Of a stretch of 64,000 nucleotides of DNA, positions 11,805 to 24,045 are shown piece after piece. The DNA comes from Rhipidocladum racemiflorum (lineage: Eukaryota > Streptophyta > Magnoliopsida > Poales > Poaceae). How positions within the stretch are numbered: the first letter of the stretch is position 1; the number at the start of each line of letters is the position of its first letter. A program made the position numbers and the translations under genes. The stretch covers positions 43,123,749 through 43,187,748 of the forward strand of contig CM070590.1 of assembly GCA_036346355.1 (NCBI GenBank), written 5' to 3'. The notes under the pieces are model-generated. The model saw only the letters and a list, made by a program, of their open reading frames with translations. It did not search any database and was not told the origin of the DNA.

Positions 11805-12638
11805 CAGACCGAGACCCATATAGGCCTAGAGAAGAGGGGGAGGAAGTCCTGGGAGTTGAATTCCCATATTTGAGTGCAATTGGAGCGCTCATGTACCTTG
11901 CGAATAGCACTAGGCCGAACATTGCGTTCACCGTGAATTTGCTAGCACGGTACAGTGCAGAACCCACTGAAAGGCATTGGAAAGGGGTGAAGGACATCTT
12001 CCGTTACCTCTGAGAAAGCAAAGATCTCGGTTTGTTTTACAAAAGAAACAATGAATTGAATTTGGTTGGCTATGCCAATGTTGGGTACCAATCGGAGCCG
12101 CATACTAGCAAGTCACAAACCGGGTATGTTTTCATTTGTGGAGGAACAGCAATCTCTTGGAAGTCATCTAAGCAGACACTTGTCTCGACATCGACAAACC
12201 ACTCAGAAATCATTGCATTGTATGAAGCCTTCTGAGAACGTGCATGGCTTCGAAGAATGGTTCACCACATCCAGAAGTCATGTGGTTTGAACATGGAACA
12301 AACCCCCACTATTATCTATGAAGATAATGCAGCTTGTGTTGCTCAAATGCAAATGGGATATGTGAAAAGTAATCTCATAAAGCATATCAACTCCAAGTTC
12401 TTTTATGCCCATGAAATCCATAAGATGAATGAGATAAAGATACTGCATACTAAGTCGTATAAAAATCTCGCAGATTTATTCACTAAGTCACTCCCGGCAT
12501 CTTCCTTTGAAAGATGCGTTAGAGGAATCGGGATGATGCAACATAACAAGCATATGCTATGTACTCTTTCTCCAATTATTTTTCCCACTAGGTTTTTCTG
12601 GAGTTTTGATAAGGCATATGCATCCCGCGGTGAAGAGT
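11805..12638 (+). pseudogene. Ty1-copia RNase H domain fragment
   Basis: C-terminal end of a copia polyprotein: PYLSAIGALMYLANSTRP, then VNLLARYSAEPTERHW, GYVFICGGTAISWKSSKQ (the copia RNase H core), YEDNAACVAQM and KSLPASSFERCVRGIGMM. The RNase H would degrade RNA in the RNA:DNA hybrid. In-frame stops interrupt at about 12011 and 12233. Everything upstream (gag, protease, integrase, RT) is missing, replaced by the LTR fragment ending at 11804. A related copia fragment lies at 59273-60062. Confidence 0.88.
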
Positions 12639-12640
12639 CC

Positions 12641-12649
12641 AAGGGGGAG
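12641..12649 (+). promoter_or_regulatory. Copia polypurine tract
   Basis: The sequence aagggggag sits immediately before the LTR start TGTTAGG. This is where plus-strand DNA synthesis would be primed during reverse transcription. Confidence 0.8.
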
Positions 12650-12875
12650 TGTTAGGAAACTTGGCCCATCGTGGCCCATGTGGACTCTCCCGAAACCTTG
12701 GCTGTAGGTTATAAATAGGAGGCAGGGGGTCACCCCATTGTACACGTGCAATCAAAATAATAAAGCAGAGCAGTTCCTCCTCATACATTGTGTCTCTCTC
12801 CCTCTCTCTCTCTCTGTTCTCCAGTTTAGATCTATTAGGCAACCCCAGACTATTCGATAGCGAGGTTCTCTAACA
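12650..12875 (+). mobile_element. Copia 3' LTR, 226 bp
   Basis: Short LTR with matching ends TGTTAG...CTAACA, directly after the polypurine tract. It contains a TATA box (tataaata, 12710-12717), a CT-rich run (about 12785-12814) and an 'aataataaag' polyadenylation-like stretch near 12754. Its size is typical of many plant copia LTRs. A 57-bp unique stretch (12876-12932) follows before element A. Confidence 0.88.
12710..12717 (+). promoter_or_regulatory. TATA box of copia LTR
   Basis: A perfect tataaata about 60 bp into the LTR, a usual promoter position for short copia LTRs. Inferred from sequence only. Confidence 0.6.
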
Positions 12876-12932
12876 GGAAGCAGGCGCAGATCGACCGATC
12901 GCACGCGCGAGAGAGGGAGGTTGATGGGGTCA

Positions 12933-15900
12933 TGTCAGGACTCGAATTTGCAAATCCAAACCCTCCGTGTATTCAGCACTACTCCAAGATCACACTAGTG
13001 CACACAGTCTCAACATCGGTATATATCACAATCATACTCAACGAAATAGTAAAGTACTTTATTTAAAAGGGAAATATAAATGGTTGCCCGACCTTATGGT
13101 CAAGTTACAAGAGTACGCCTCACAGGGCTAAAGTCTTACTCAAATAAAACTGCAGCGGAATATAAAGAAAACGTGTGGCGCCAACCAATATGCCACAGGC
13201 AACTGACTGGGCTTCTCCCTAAGTAGACGGCTCCTCCTGAAGTTCCTCCTCCGAAGCTGGCGTAGCCTCTTCTTCAACTGGTGTTGCATTGCTGCAAGGG
13301 GTGAGTACTTGGTACTCAGCAAGTCATACACAGAATGCAAGCTAATATGCTACATGCATGGCTTACTACAAAGGATAGGCTAACAGGTTCATTTGCAGTC
13401 AAGCAGCAATTACAAATACAGTAATAAATTGCAAAGCAGGAAAACAATAATGTAGATAATAACTTTCAAAATAATTTGCACAAGTAAAACATTCCACAAT
13501 CCTAAGTCCAATTCAACATCCCAAACCCAAGCATTTTTCAAACCAAGTTATTTTCATGAAAGTCTAACCCTTGACTGTAATCCCCGAGCAGTGTCCAATA
13601 CCGTGGACTCGGCTATTCGAATAGGTTGTACACTCTGCAGAGGTTATACAATTTACCCACAAGATACCGTCAAACACCACCAAGGCGAGTGACCGGAACA
13701 AAGCCTTTCCAAAGCTACTTCTAGACCTGGTACTGCCAGCTGAGGTTTCAACACTAAAGGGACCCATGTGAGCCTACCCGCGAACCCGGGTCTCACTCCA
13801 CCACGATAGTACCAAAGACAAGACCTCACAGTTTGCTCAGCTAGGTCTGTCCCACTCCAGACTTACGGCTGTACGAAAGACTCAGTTCAAACGCTTGCAA
13901 GGTTAAGTCCTTAGGGTGACCAAGGCAAGACTACCAAAGTGTCCACAAATACTTCACAACCATTCAAAACCAAATCAACCGCCCAGTTGCCACTCTTGGC
14001 CCACCAGAAACAATCTTGCCACTTGCCCTGGTCTAAACCATTTTGTCAATCCCCTAGTTGATTACCATGCACCATGTGCCATCAACATCATCATCAACAA
14101 CACATTACACTTTCCAAAACATGTTCCATATCTCATTAAGACAGCACTAGTAGTTGATCCTCCAAAATCATGTTATGACTACGTGGCAGGGCTAAGCATT
14201 ATACTACAGCGGTCTAATTACCCATGTTGGCAGTTTATTAACGTCCATCTAAATAATCCACAACTAGGGTGACAAAGGGTCTATGGCACATAATTAGATA
14301 ATCAAGGTGTCATACAGCAACTATGCATTTATCTAATTCCCAGGAATATTTAAGCATTTTCTAATTAACTTAGCATGCAATAATTTAAATCAAATTACTT
14401 TTCCAAAAGTGGGAGCAATATGATCAAAGCATAACTTGCCTTCAAAAAGTACTTGTTCTTGGTCTTGAGCTGGCTCCTAAGTCAACACTTCACCTTCGAA
14501 GCCTTCGAGTACTTCAACGTCTACTCGTAACGTGTGCAAATAGAAATAATAATTAAATAGTAGACAAAAATTATCGAAACATTCAAATAAAATTCACCAT
14601 CAAATAGATCTCAATTTTATAAAAATTTAGAAATTTGAATCACTCAAATCGGAGTTAAAACGCAAGAGTTATAAGCGTTTGAAGTTTGAAAAATCAAATA
14701 AAAGAATAAACCAAATTAATTCATTTATTTTTCTATTGAAAAATCCGATTATGACGTCAGCGGCGAAATCGAATTTCCACCGAATTATTTTTTCTATTGA
14801 AAAATCGAATTATGACATCAGCATGACGTCACCGGGACACATGGCCGAACCATGGGTTGACACGTGTCAGCACTGTGCTGTGGACCTGGCGCACGAGTTC
14901 GGTGCGGTTGACATGTGGGCCCCGCATGTCAGCGGGTCACACGCCCGCACAGTGCAGCGGCTAGGCTACGTGGCGAGATCTGGTTCGCTCATTCAAAAAC
15001 CAACGGTGCGGATTAGATCTAACCAGCGCGGATTCCATGCGACGTGGTAGGACACAACAGCTGACGCGTGGGTGCATCACGACCATTGGTTCATGATCGA
15101 ACGGCTACGGTCTATCCTAACATACAACAGTAACAGCCTACATGGCTTAACCTCGACTCTCGAATCTAGATCTAATAGTATATAACCGATCCAGTACACT
15201 ACTGCTAAGCGATATGTGGCGCAACCTAAGTCACTAGATCCAAATCGGACGGTCCAAGTGGGTTTATATCTACTGCACAGGGGTATGACTACGTGGCCTT
15301 ACCTTGGTCGTGCGATGCAGATCCAACGGTGGACGAAGCTCGTGGTTGTTGATGGCGGCGCGGCGGTGCAGCTTGCCCAGCAGGTGGGAAGACAACGTAT
15401 GGGATGGTGAATTCGAGCCCCCCGGCGAGATGAGTGCTGCGCTCGGGTTCGCCTAGACGCGGGGGTCACAAATCTGGGCAGCACGGCGGCGGAACATCCT
15501 CAACGACGCAAGAATGGAGCAAAACTAGGGCAGCGTTGGGCGGTGGTTCGAGCGTGGAAAACTAGGGCAAAACACGCGCACGCAAACGGAGAAAACGGCG
15601 CCGGGGTCAAGCCCTTAAATACTGCCTCGGCGTGCAAGAAATCCGCGAAACCCTAACCGAACCGGTTGTGGCGCGGCAGTGCAGTCCGTATCGGACTCGG
15701 TGGGGGAAGACGCAATCCCAGTCGTCCACGTGGTGAGATCCTGCGGCCCGCACACTGGCACGACGCGGACGTCCTTGGACCGTTGGATCTCGATCCAACG
15801 GTTCGCTCCCGGAACCGGTCGAGTGGAAACAAGTGGCGCGGTCGGGTTCGAGCCAGACACGAGTCTGACCCGGGTCGGATGAACAGTAAAACCCGATAGA

Positions 15901-16178
15901 TTTTTCAGCTATTTAATATTTAAAATAATTTCTAGAAATTCAATTAATTCAAGAAAAATAGCAAAATAGTCAGAAAAATTCTGGAAAATACTTTGAGACA
16001 TTTTGGACTCAAATAAAATATTTCCAATAAAAATCTATTTGAAACTTTTAATTATTTAATTATCTGAAAAGTGAATAAATTCGAATTAAATCCAAATAAA
16101 TCCAAATAAATTCCAGAAAATTCCAAAAACTCACAAATACACTTTAAATATAATAAAAGCAAAATTTGGAGTGTTACA
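12933..16178 (-). mobile_element. Element A 3' LTR
   Basis: A 3246-bp LTR, minus strand. It starts TGTAACACTCC at 16178 and ends …CCTGACA at 12933. It has a TATA-like box (minus; 15614-15621), a 22-bp palindrome at 15780-15801 with arms CCGTTGGATC/GATCCAACGG, TGACGTCA-type sites near 14752 and 14824, and the TGAGTAC-ttg-GTACTCA hairpin at 13302-13318. It is preceded (on the right) by a polypurine tract, which identifies it as the 3' LTR. Confidence 0.9.
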
Positions 16179-16193
16179 AACATCCCCCCTTAA
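16179..16193 (-). promoter_or_regulatory. Element A polypurine tract
   Basis: The minus strand reads ttaaggggggatgtt immediately before the LTR start. The same 'gaatctcggg(g/a)cgagattctgttaa' context precedes the tracts of B and C. Confidence 0.85.
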
Positions 16194-16213
16194 CAGAATC
16201 TCGACCCCGAGAT

Positions 16214-17210
16214 TCAGGGCTGACTAAGGAATATGTTCGGAAATTCTTTTCTCAAATCCTCCTCGCGCTCCCAAGTCGCTTCACTTTCTGCATGGTTGCT
16301 CCACTGGACTCTGCAGAAGCGAGTTGACTTGTTCCTCGTCTCTCGATCCATCGTGTCCAAAACCTTCACCGGGTGTTACTTGTAAGTCAGATCTTCTTGC
16401 AGTTCTATTGACTCTAGCGACGCTTGTTCCTCTGGCACTCGAAGACACTTCTTTAGTTGCGACACGTGGAACACATCATGCACTCCCACTAAAGAATGTG
16501 GTAACTCCAACTGGTAGGCAACTTCGCCTTTGCGGCTCAAGATCTTAATTGGACCAACATATCACGGCGCGAGTTTTCCCTTAGCGTGGAATCTTTTAAC
16601 TCCCATGAGAGGTGTAACTCTGAGGTATACGTAATCTTCTGGTTCAAAGCTCAGGTCTCGATGGCGGTTGTCGGTGTAACTCTTTTGTCTTCATTGAGCT
16701 ATCTTTAATATTTCCCGGATCATAGCAATCTGTTTTTCAGCTTCTTGAAGAATATCTGGTCCAAAGACATGGCGCTCACCTGTCTCATTCCAATTCAATG
16801 GCATTCGACAGGGTCGACCATACAGTGCCTCAAAAGGTGACATTTGTAAACTGGCCTGATAATTGTTATTATAACTGAACTCTGCATACGGCAAGCTCTT
16901 ATCCCAAGAGGTAGCATAAGCCAATGCATAAGCTCTTAGCATATCCTCTAGAATCTGATTAACTCTTTCAGTCTGTCCATCCGTCTGCAGATGATATGCT
17001 GTACTAAAATTCAAATGGGTCCCCATGGCTTCATGTAGCTTGTTCCAGAATCTTGAGGTAAATTGGGTACCTCTGTCCAATACAATCTTCTTCGGCACTT
17101 CCTGCAAACAGACGATCCTGGTCACATACAACTCTGTTAGCTTATCTCCTGTATATGTGGTCTTCACAGGAATAAAATGAGCGACCTTAGTCAAGCGATC
17201 CATGATGACC
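16214..17210 (-). pseudogene. Element A integrase C-terminal half and chromodomain
   Basis: Starts at the insertion point (17210) with DRLTKVAHFIPVKTTY, continuing exactly the SIWV at the end of the piece at 34859. It contains the integrase core (DRGTQFTSRFWNKLHE, TDGQTERVNQILEDML, FSYNNNYQASLQMSPFEALYG), the GPIK-type DNA-binding module, VFHVSQLKKCLRV, and a C-terminal chromodomain (RFCRVQWSNHAESEATWERE). In chromoviruses this domain can direct integration to histone-marked chromatin. In-frame stops occur at 16691-16693 and further downstream. The family stop is at 16214-16216, 20-odd bases before the polypurine tract. Confidence 0.88.
17206..17210. repeat. Target-site duplication TGACC of S1 (left copy)
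   Basis: TGACC at 17206-17210 borders the TGTCGGG end of solo LTR S1. The second copy is at 34854-34858, right after TTACA. Removing 17211-34858 restores the integrase frame across TQGGYDSIWV and DRLTKVAHF. Confidence 0.92.
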
Positions 17211-17417
17211 TGTCGGGACCCGAATTTACAAATCCGGACCCTTTGTGTTTTCTGCACTAGTCTAGGAACGCGCTAGTGCACACTGTGAAATCATGTGCTG
17301 AAAAATTGGCTTAGAATTGAATTTGCAAATATGTTTGTTCATGTGTTTTGACAATTTGACAAGAAACAGTAAGTTTCGCTTTGGCGCCGGACCAAACTTA
17401 AAGAAAACAGTAAGTTT

Positions 17418-17790
17418 CCCATGTACAACGGACCAACTTTCTTGGTCCTTTGTAAACATGCTTTTGACAACCTCATTCTCCCATGTACAACGGACCAACT
17501 TTCTTGGTCCTTTGTAAACATGCTTTTGACAACCTCATTCTCCCATGTACAACGGACCAACTTTCTTGGTCCTTTGTAAACATGCTTTGACAACCTCATT
17601 CTCCCATGTACAACGGACCAACTTTCTTGGTCCTTTGTAAACATGCTTTGACAACCTCGTTTTCCCATATGCACGGACCAACTTTTTGGTCCGTCGTAAA
17701 TGTGTTTTTGAAGGTTGTTGTGCCAAACCAAGTTATTGAAAAACAGAAGTTTTACATATGCGGACCAAATTTTTGGTCCGTCGTGAATGG
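17418..17790. repeat. 62-bp minisatellite with GGACCAA/TTGGTCC palindromes
   Basis: Four nearly identical units start at 17418, 17480, 17542 and 17603 (spacing 62, 62, 61), followed by diverged units from 17664 and about 17755. Each unit contains the inverted repeat GGACCAA-ctttc-TTGGTCC. The 61-bp units lack one T in 'gcttttgac'. High identity of the first four points to recent tandem expansion. Confidence 0.93.
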
Positions 17791-18360
17791 GTTTTTGAGC
17801 GATTTTGAGATTGAAATTTGAATTTGATTTTGAGATTATGAAATTTATGATAATTTCATGATACTTCTTTGAAGTGGACTTTATGCAATGCTCATGTGAG
17901 TAGTTGCATGGATTAATGTGAGTCAAGTCGTGGACTTGTGCTCGGTTTTGTTTGTGGTTTGTTCATGTGCGGTATTGCTCAAGACGAACGTGGTCGATGA
18001 CGGACCGGAACTAGGTTCATGGAGGAACCGAGGTTCGGGACTAGGTTCAGGAGGAACTGAGGTCTTGGTGGTCAAGGATGTCATGCGGGACGCTCGGGCT
18101 AAGAGAATGGTGCACATGAAGAATGGTTAGTCACGTGAGAATGGCGGGGAGGTCATTCGGCGTGCAAAGTGTTAGTCACGTGAGTATGGCAGGTGGCCAT
18201 ACACGGCGTGCAAAGTGTTAGTCACGTGAGTATGGTATGGGTTGCCATACGCTGGCGTGCAAGAGTTGTACTCGGCCTGGTTGGGCCAAGTAGAGTTGAG
18301 TTGGATACGATTCCTTCTAGGGAATAGGAATCGTATTCAGAACTCCTTGTGGGTTGGTGC

Positions 18361-18368
18361 TTTAAATA
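18361..18368 (+). promoter_or_regulatory. TATA-like box of S2
   Basis: tttaaata followed by a G-rich run, about 660 bp before the LTR end. A promoter role is inferred from the position in the LTR. Confidence 0.4.
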
Positions 18369-20408
18369 GGTGGGGGGTCTCCTGTTGAAAGGCACCAAGG
18401 AGAGCTGAGCGCATCAAGCTTTAAGCTTGGTTTTAGGGTTTGTACTCTTTTGATGAGAGTATTTTAGATAAGAAATAAAGATCAATTCTTCCAAGATTTT
18501 TATGCTCTACAAGAACACGTCCCTACGGTGTTTTCTGTTTTGGTTCTTGTTTGCATGCTTGTTCTAATTCTAGATTGGTTTTTGATCGTTGAGTTTCATC
18601 TTGATTTGATCCATCAAAAACCGTTCTAGGGTATTGATTTAGAGTTTCTCAAAGTCTAGTTGATCAATCTTTTGTCGTTCTTGTTTAATCTTGAAGTTTT
18701 GATTAGATTGATTCTCGTCAAGTTCTGGATCAGCAAGCTTGCGAAGCTCATAACTTTTGATCCGTAAGTCCGATCGAGCTGATTCTTTTTGGGTTCGATT
18801 CGTATTGGAATCTAGTTTCTCGTGTCCAAATTTTAGATCGTTTTGACGGTTGGATCTCCGGGAATTCTCGTTTTACCAAACCTCTGTCATTCTGTTTTTG
18901 TCGAAAACGAGGCAATTATTTGGTTCTGTTTTGGGATGAACTTTTAATAGGTCAAAAATTTTGTTTTAGCTTCCGTACAATCATTCACCCCCCCTCTGAT
19001 TGCTATATTCGTACTTCGATCCTACACACACAGTCTCAACATTGGTAAATATCACATTCATACTCAACGAAATAATAAGGTACCTTAAATAGTTAACCCA
19101 AGCTGGTTGCTTGACCTTAGGGTCAAGTTACAAATATAAGCCACGAAGGGCGAAAACTCAATAAGAGAGAAATAACTGCAGCGGAAAATAAGATAACTTC
19201 GTGGCGCCATCCAATATACCACAGGCAACTGACTGGGCTCGCTCCCTAATTAGACGGTTCCTCTTGGATCTCCTCCTCCAAAGCTGGTGTAGACTCTTCT
19301 TCAACTGGTGTTGTATTAGCAAGGGTGAGTACTTGGTACTCTGCAAGTCATGCATAGAATGCAAACTAATATACTACATGCATGGCTTAGTACAAAGGAA
19401 TAGCTCAGGGTATATTTGCAGTAAAACAGCATTTGACAAGTAGCATAAGTAGATTCGAAAGCAATAGAAACAAGTATAAGATCCATAACTTTTCCAGGAG
19501 TTTAATAAACATCTTTCCCATTCCTAATCCACATTTCCATCAACATCATTATTAAACCAAACCCAACCTTTCAAGTCCAAGTTAATTTCAAGAAAGTCTA
19601 ACCCTTGACTGTAATTCCCGAGCGATGTCCAATGCCGCGGACACGGCTATTCGAATAGATTTTACACTCTGCAGAGGTTATGCACTTTACCCACAAGATA
19701 CAGCCAAACACCACAAAGGTGAGTGTCCGTAACAGAGTCTTTCGGAAACTTCTAACAGTACTAGATGCACACTAACCCTTCCCTTAGCGAAGGCAAAGTT
19801 TAGGCCAATCCACCGTTAGATGGGTACCTGGCCGCAGCCACGGTACGCTCCCCCGTACAACTACACAAAGGATGTAGTTGACAACCTGAGGTCCCACAGG
19901 TATGTTATTAGCAACTTATTCAACTAGGTCCGTCCCATTACAGACATGTGGTTGCACGTTTGACTCAGTTCAAAGGCTTGCAAGGTTAAGTCATTAGGGT
20001 GACCAGGGCAAGACTACCCAAAGAACCAAACCAACGTTCCCGGTGCCACAACTGGCCCACCCGATCATTCTTGCCACATGCCCCGGTCAAAAGCTATTTA
20101 TCAAACCCCCAGTTGATTACCATGCACCACGTGCCATCAACATCACAACACATGATACCTTTCCAAAACAGGTTCAATATATCATTAAGTCAATATTAAC
20201 ATTTGATTGTTCAAAATCATGTCATGAGCACGTAGCAGGTCTAAGAAGTATACTACAACGGTCTAAGTTCCCATGTTGGCAATTTAATAATGTCCAACTA
20301 GTAAACCACAACTAGGATGACAAGGGTCATGGCACGTATGTAATTAACCAAGGTGTCATACAGCAATTTGGCATATATCTAATTTCCCATAATTAAGTAA
20401 AGCATTTT

Positions 20409-23400
20409 TGTAACACCCCAAAATTTTACTTGTCCTAAATTCATGTGTGATTTGGCACCTTGGTGAATTTTTGGAATTTTCTGGAATTTATTTGGATTTA
20501 ATTGGAATTTATTTGAATTTATTCCATTTTGAAATAATTAAAGAATTTAATTTTGCAAATAAAATTTTGTTGGAAATATTTTATTTGGGTCCAAAATAAT
20601 CCAAGTATTTTCGAGAATTTTTCGAATTTTACGAGTCATTTGCTATTTTAATGAATTAAATGAATTACTAGGAATTATTTTAAATATTAAATCATTTGGA
20701 AAATCAAACTCGGGTCAAGTCACTGTTCATCCGTAGAGTCGGAACAGTCGGACTCGAGTCGACCGAGCCGCGTGACTCGGCCGAACCCACTCCTAACCCT
20801 AATCAATCCCAACCGCCGTTGGATCAAGATCCAACGGTACCGAGATCCGCCGACCCGACCGAGCCGTATCCGGCCCGGATCCGACGCGCCGTGCGTCGGG
20901 GCCGTTAATCGCGCTTCACGTGGGCGGCTGCATTGTCGTCTCCGCCGTCCGAGCCGGACTCCGCCGTGAGAGCGCCCGCCGTGGCCGAAACTAGGGTTCC
21001 GCCGAGCACGCCTCCGAGGGCTATTTAATGCCCGAGGCATACCCGAGGACCGCCCGTGATCCCGCCCTCCCTTCTCTACTTCACCGAGGCAAAGCCGCCG
21101 CCCGTTTAACCCGTGCGAGCTCGCCGTAGTTGCGCGCCGCTCCGCCCGGTCTTTGCCCGTTCGCCGCCGTCCGCCGTCCCTGCCGCCGTTGACCTCAGTC
21201 CGGACTCACGCGGCGACGAGCGCAAAAGGACATCTCACTGCCGGAGCGGAGAAACGCGGCCGTCGGCAGGTCGATCCTTCGCGCCGGTGAGCGGCTCCGC
21301 CAAGCCATCGCCGGACCGCGAGCTCTCTGGCCTGTCGATCCAAGATCCAACTTCGAGATCACGCCACGCCATCGCCGCGGTGAGATTGCGTTACGATTTC
21401 GAGATCTAATCTCGACCGCCGGATCTAGATCCAACGGTCCAAATCAATGCGTTAACCCAAGCGGCGTCAACAACCTGGATCTAATCCGCGCTGCTGATTT
21501 TCAAACCAGCGGCGTGATTGCGCCACGTGTCGGGAAGTTGGACCGGCAGCGGTCGTGCCCAGCAGCGTGCGTGTAGCGCCGACACGCAGGAGGCCAGCGT
21601 GTCGAAGATGTCGGCCGTCGTTTCAGCCGAGCGTCACCCATGGCGTCACGGTGGGTCCCATATGTCGGCCGTAAGTGAGCCCGACCGCCAAGAATGACGT
21701 CACCCGAGTGGACCCACATATCGATCTCACGTGGAAGCCGTGGACCGAGTCCACCGTGAACCCGAAAGCGTGGACCAAGTCCATGGACCGGTGGCAGCCG
21801 AGCCAATCGAGAGCTGCCACGTGTCCTTCTTGTAGCAATAATTAATTTCGAAAAAAGAAAATGATTTAATAAATCGGTTTAATAATTGATTTGAATTTCA
21901 AAACTTCAAACGCTTATAACTTTTGGCGTTTCAACTCCGATTTGAGTGATTCAAATTTCTAAATTTGTATAAAATTGAGATCTACCTAAATATGAATTTT
22001 ATTTAATTTTTGGACTAAAGTTTTTCTCTGTAATATTATTTAATTGATTATTTAAACTTTAAATAATCATAACTTTTATGCGTTTAACTCCAAATTTGTG
22101 ATTCCAGTTTCTAAAAATCCAGAAAATTATGTTCAATCTGTTTATGGATTAAATTAGGAGATATGGGAACTTATTGACTAGTGTTTATTTGTTTATTTGC
22201 TATTTGCCGCGCTTTGCGAGTAAGCGTTGAAGTGCCGGAAGGATTCGAGGAGAAGTGTTGACTCAGGATCCAACTCAAGACCAAGAGCAAGTACTTTTTG
22301 AAGGCAAGTTGTGCTTTGACCATATTGATCCTATTTCGAAATCTATTTTGATTTAAACTATTGCATGCTAGTTCAATTAGAAAGATACTTTGTTTAAACA
22401 TGGGGGTTAGATAAATACCAATTTGCTATATGACACCTTGATTACTTAAGTATGTGCCATGACCCTTTGTCACCCTAGTTGTGGTTTACTAGTTGGACAT
22501 TATTAAATTGCCAACATGGGTTTAGACCGTTGTAGTATGCTGCTTAGACCTGCTACGTGCTCATGACATGATTTTGGACAATCAAATGCTAATATGGACT
22601 TAATGATATATTGAACCTGTTTTGGAAAAGTATCATGTGATGTTGACGGCACGTGGTGCATGGTAATCAACTGGGGTTTGATAAACAGTTTTCGACCGGG
22701 GCATGTGGCAAATGTCAGTGGGCCGATTGTGGCATTGGGAGTGATGATTTGGTTTTTCGGGTAGTCTTGCCCTGGTCACTCTAAGGACTTAACCTTGCAA
22801 GCCTTTTTGAACTGGTCATACTTGCAACCACATGGCTGGAATGGGACGGCCCTAGTTGACTAAGTCGCTAGAGGACTCACTTGTGGAGCCTCGGGTGTCA
22901 GTTACACCAGTTTGTGTGATTGTGAGGGAGCGTATCGTGGTGTGGCCAGGTACCCATCTAACGGTGTGTTGGTCCCATACTTCGCCTTGGCTAAGGGAAG
23001 GATGGTGTAGAGCACGTCTGAGGAGAGGACCACCTGTGTTGTTTGAGGCTTCGAAAGGCTTTGTTACTGAGAACTTCGCCTTTGTGGTGTTTATTTGTAT
23101 CTTGTGGGTAAAGTGCATAACCTCTGCGAGTGTAGAATCTATTTGAATAAGCCGAGTCCACGCAGTCTTGGACAATGCTCGGGAATTACAGTCAAGGGGT
23201 AGACTTTACGAAAATAACTTGGTTTTGAAAAGATGGGTTGGTTTAACAAGGAAGGTGATGGAAATATGGTGTAGGATGGGAAAAATGTTTGTTAAACTTC
23301 TTGAAAAGTTATTTATGCTTTACTTATTTCTCTTGCTTTGAATCTACTTTTATTACTTGTCAAAAGCATTTCTTTGCAAATATACCCTGAGCTATTCCTT

Positions 23401-23827
23401 TGTACCAAGCCATGCATATAGTATATTAGCTTGCATTCTGCATGCATGACTTGCTGAGTACCAAGTACTCACCCTTGCCTCAACACAATACGTTGAAGAG
23501 AGACTCACGCCAGTTTCGGAGGAGGAGTTCCAAGAGGACAGTCTACTTAGGGATCGAGCGATCCGCCAGTTCGTGGTATCTTGGATAGCCACGAAGTTAT
23601 TTGATTTTCCGCTGCTATTATTTCTCTTTTAATAAGTTTCGCCTTGCAAGGCATATATTTGTAACTTGGCCATAAGGTGAGTAACCCTTTGATTATTTAA
23701 ATAAAGTACTTTGATAGTATCGTTTGGTATGATTGTGATATATACCGATGTTAAGGCTGTGTGCACTAGCGCGTTCCTGGACTAGTGCTGAATACCTGAG
23801 GGTCCGGTTGCAAATTCGGGGTCGGCA
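20409..23827 (+). mobile_element. Element B 5' LTR
   Basis: A 3419-bp LTR starting TGTAACACCCC and ending …GGGGTCGGCA (damaged CCCGACA). TATA-like box tatttaat at 21022-21029. Palindromes at 20816-20837 and 21416-21437, and a related one with GATTTTCAAA centre near 21491. A TGACGTCA near 21693. The hairpin TGAGTAC-caa-GTACTCA is at 23455-23471. GC-rich 5' half, AT-rich middle. Confidence 0.92.
21022..21029 (+). promoter_or_regulatory. TATA-like box of B 5' LTR
   Basis: tatttaat preceded by 'cgagggc'; the 3' LTR copy is at 30086-30093. Same relative place as in the other Tekay LTRs. Confidence 0.5.
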
Positions 23828-24045
23828 GAGGTAGTATCGAGCCATACTTGACTGTAGAGCTCAACCCTAAGCTAGAATGGTCGTAGTGAGGATAAAACCT
23901 ATTTTCTAAAGCTAAAAATTTGTGAAGACAAGAAATGACATCTCGACTTACCCCTTCTCTCTTTCTTGTCTCTTGCTGGAATTTTCCTTACGGGTCACAA
24001 TTTAAAAAAAAATTCTGAGTTCTTACGTAAAGCACGCTTGTGACA
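23828..24045 (+). other. Element B leader with damaged primer-binding site
   Basis: The primer site starts at about 23831 and reads tagtatcgagcc where tggtatcagagc is expected, so the CAG is again hit. The rest of the leader up to the ORF0 start has no ORF and matches the E1 leader. Confidence 0.75.

Larger units (their letters stand above)
17284..19027 (+). mobile_element. S2, solo LTR of TGTGAAATC family
   Basis: A complete 1744-bp solo LTR, TGTGAAATC...GATCCTACA, bordered by the 5-bp duplication CACAC (17279-17283 and 19028-19032) inside solo LTR S1. It contains the 62-bp minisatellite, a TATA-like box (tttaaata, 18361-18368), an 'aagaaataaag' polyadenylation-like stretch near 18469, and a typical LTR end 'cattcaccccccctctg...gatcctaca'. 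The end style recalls copia or Retand-type LTRs; without an internal region I cannot assign the superfamily. Apparent ORFs across the minisatellite (for example minus strand 17339-17926) are repeat artefacts. Confidence 0.88.

Noticed and set aside
17418..17790. CRISPR-like array (regular repeats with palindromic core)
   Set aside because: There are no distinct spacers between repeats; units are contiguous tandem copies within a plant LTR, and the context is eukaryotic.
17339..17926. A 195-codon minus-strand ORF with repeated RTKKxVxxY-like units, and its frame variants
   Set aside because: It is the 62-bp minisatellite of solo LTR S2 read through; unit lengths of 62 and 61 bp shift frames and no domain or start context supports a gene.
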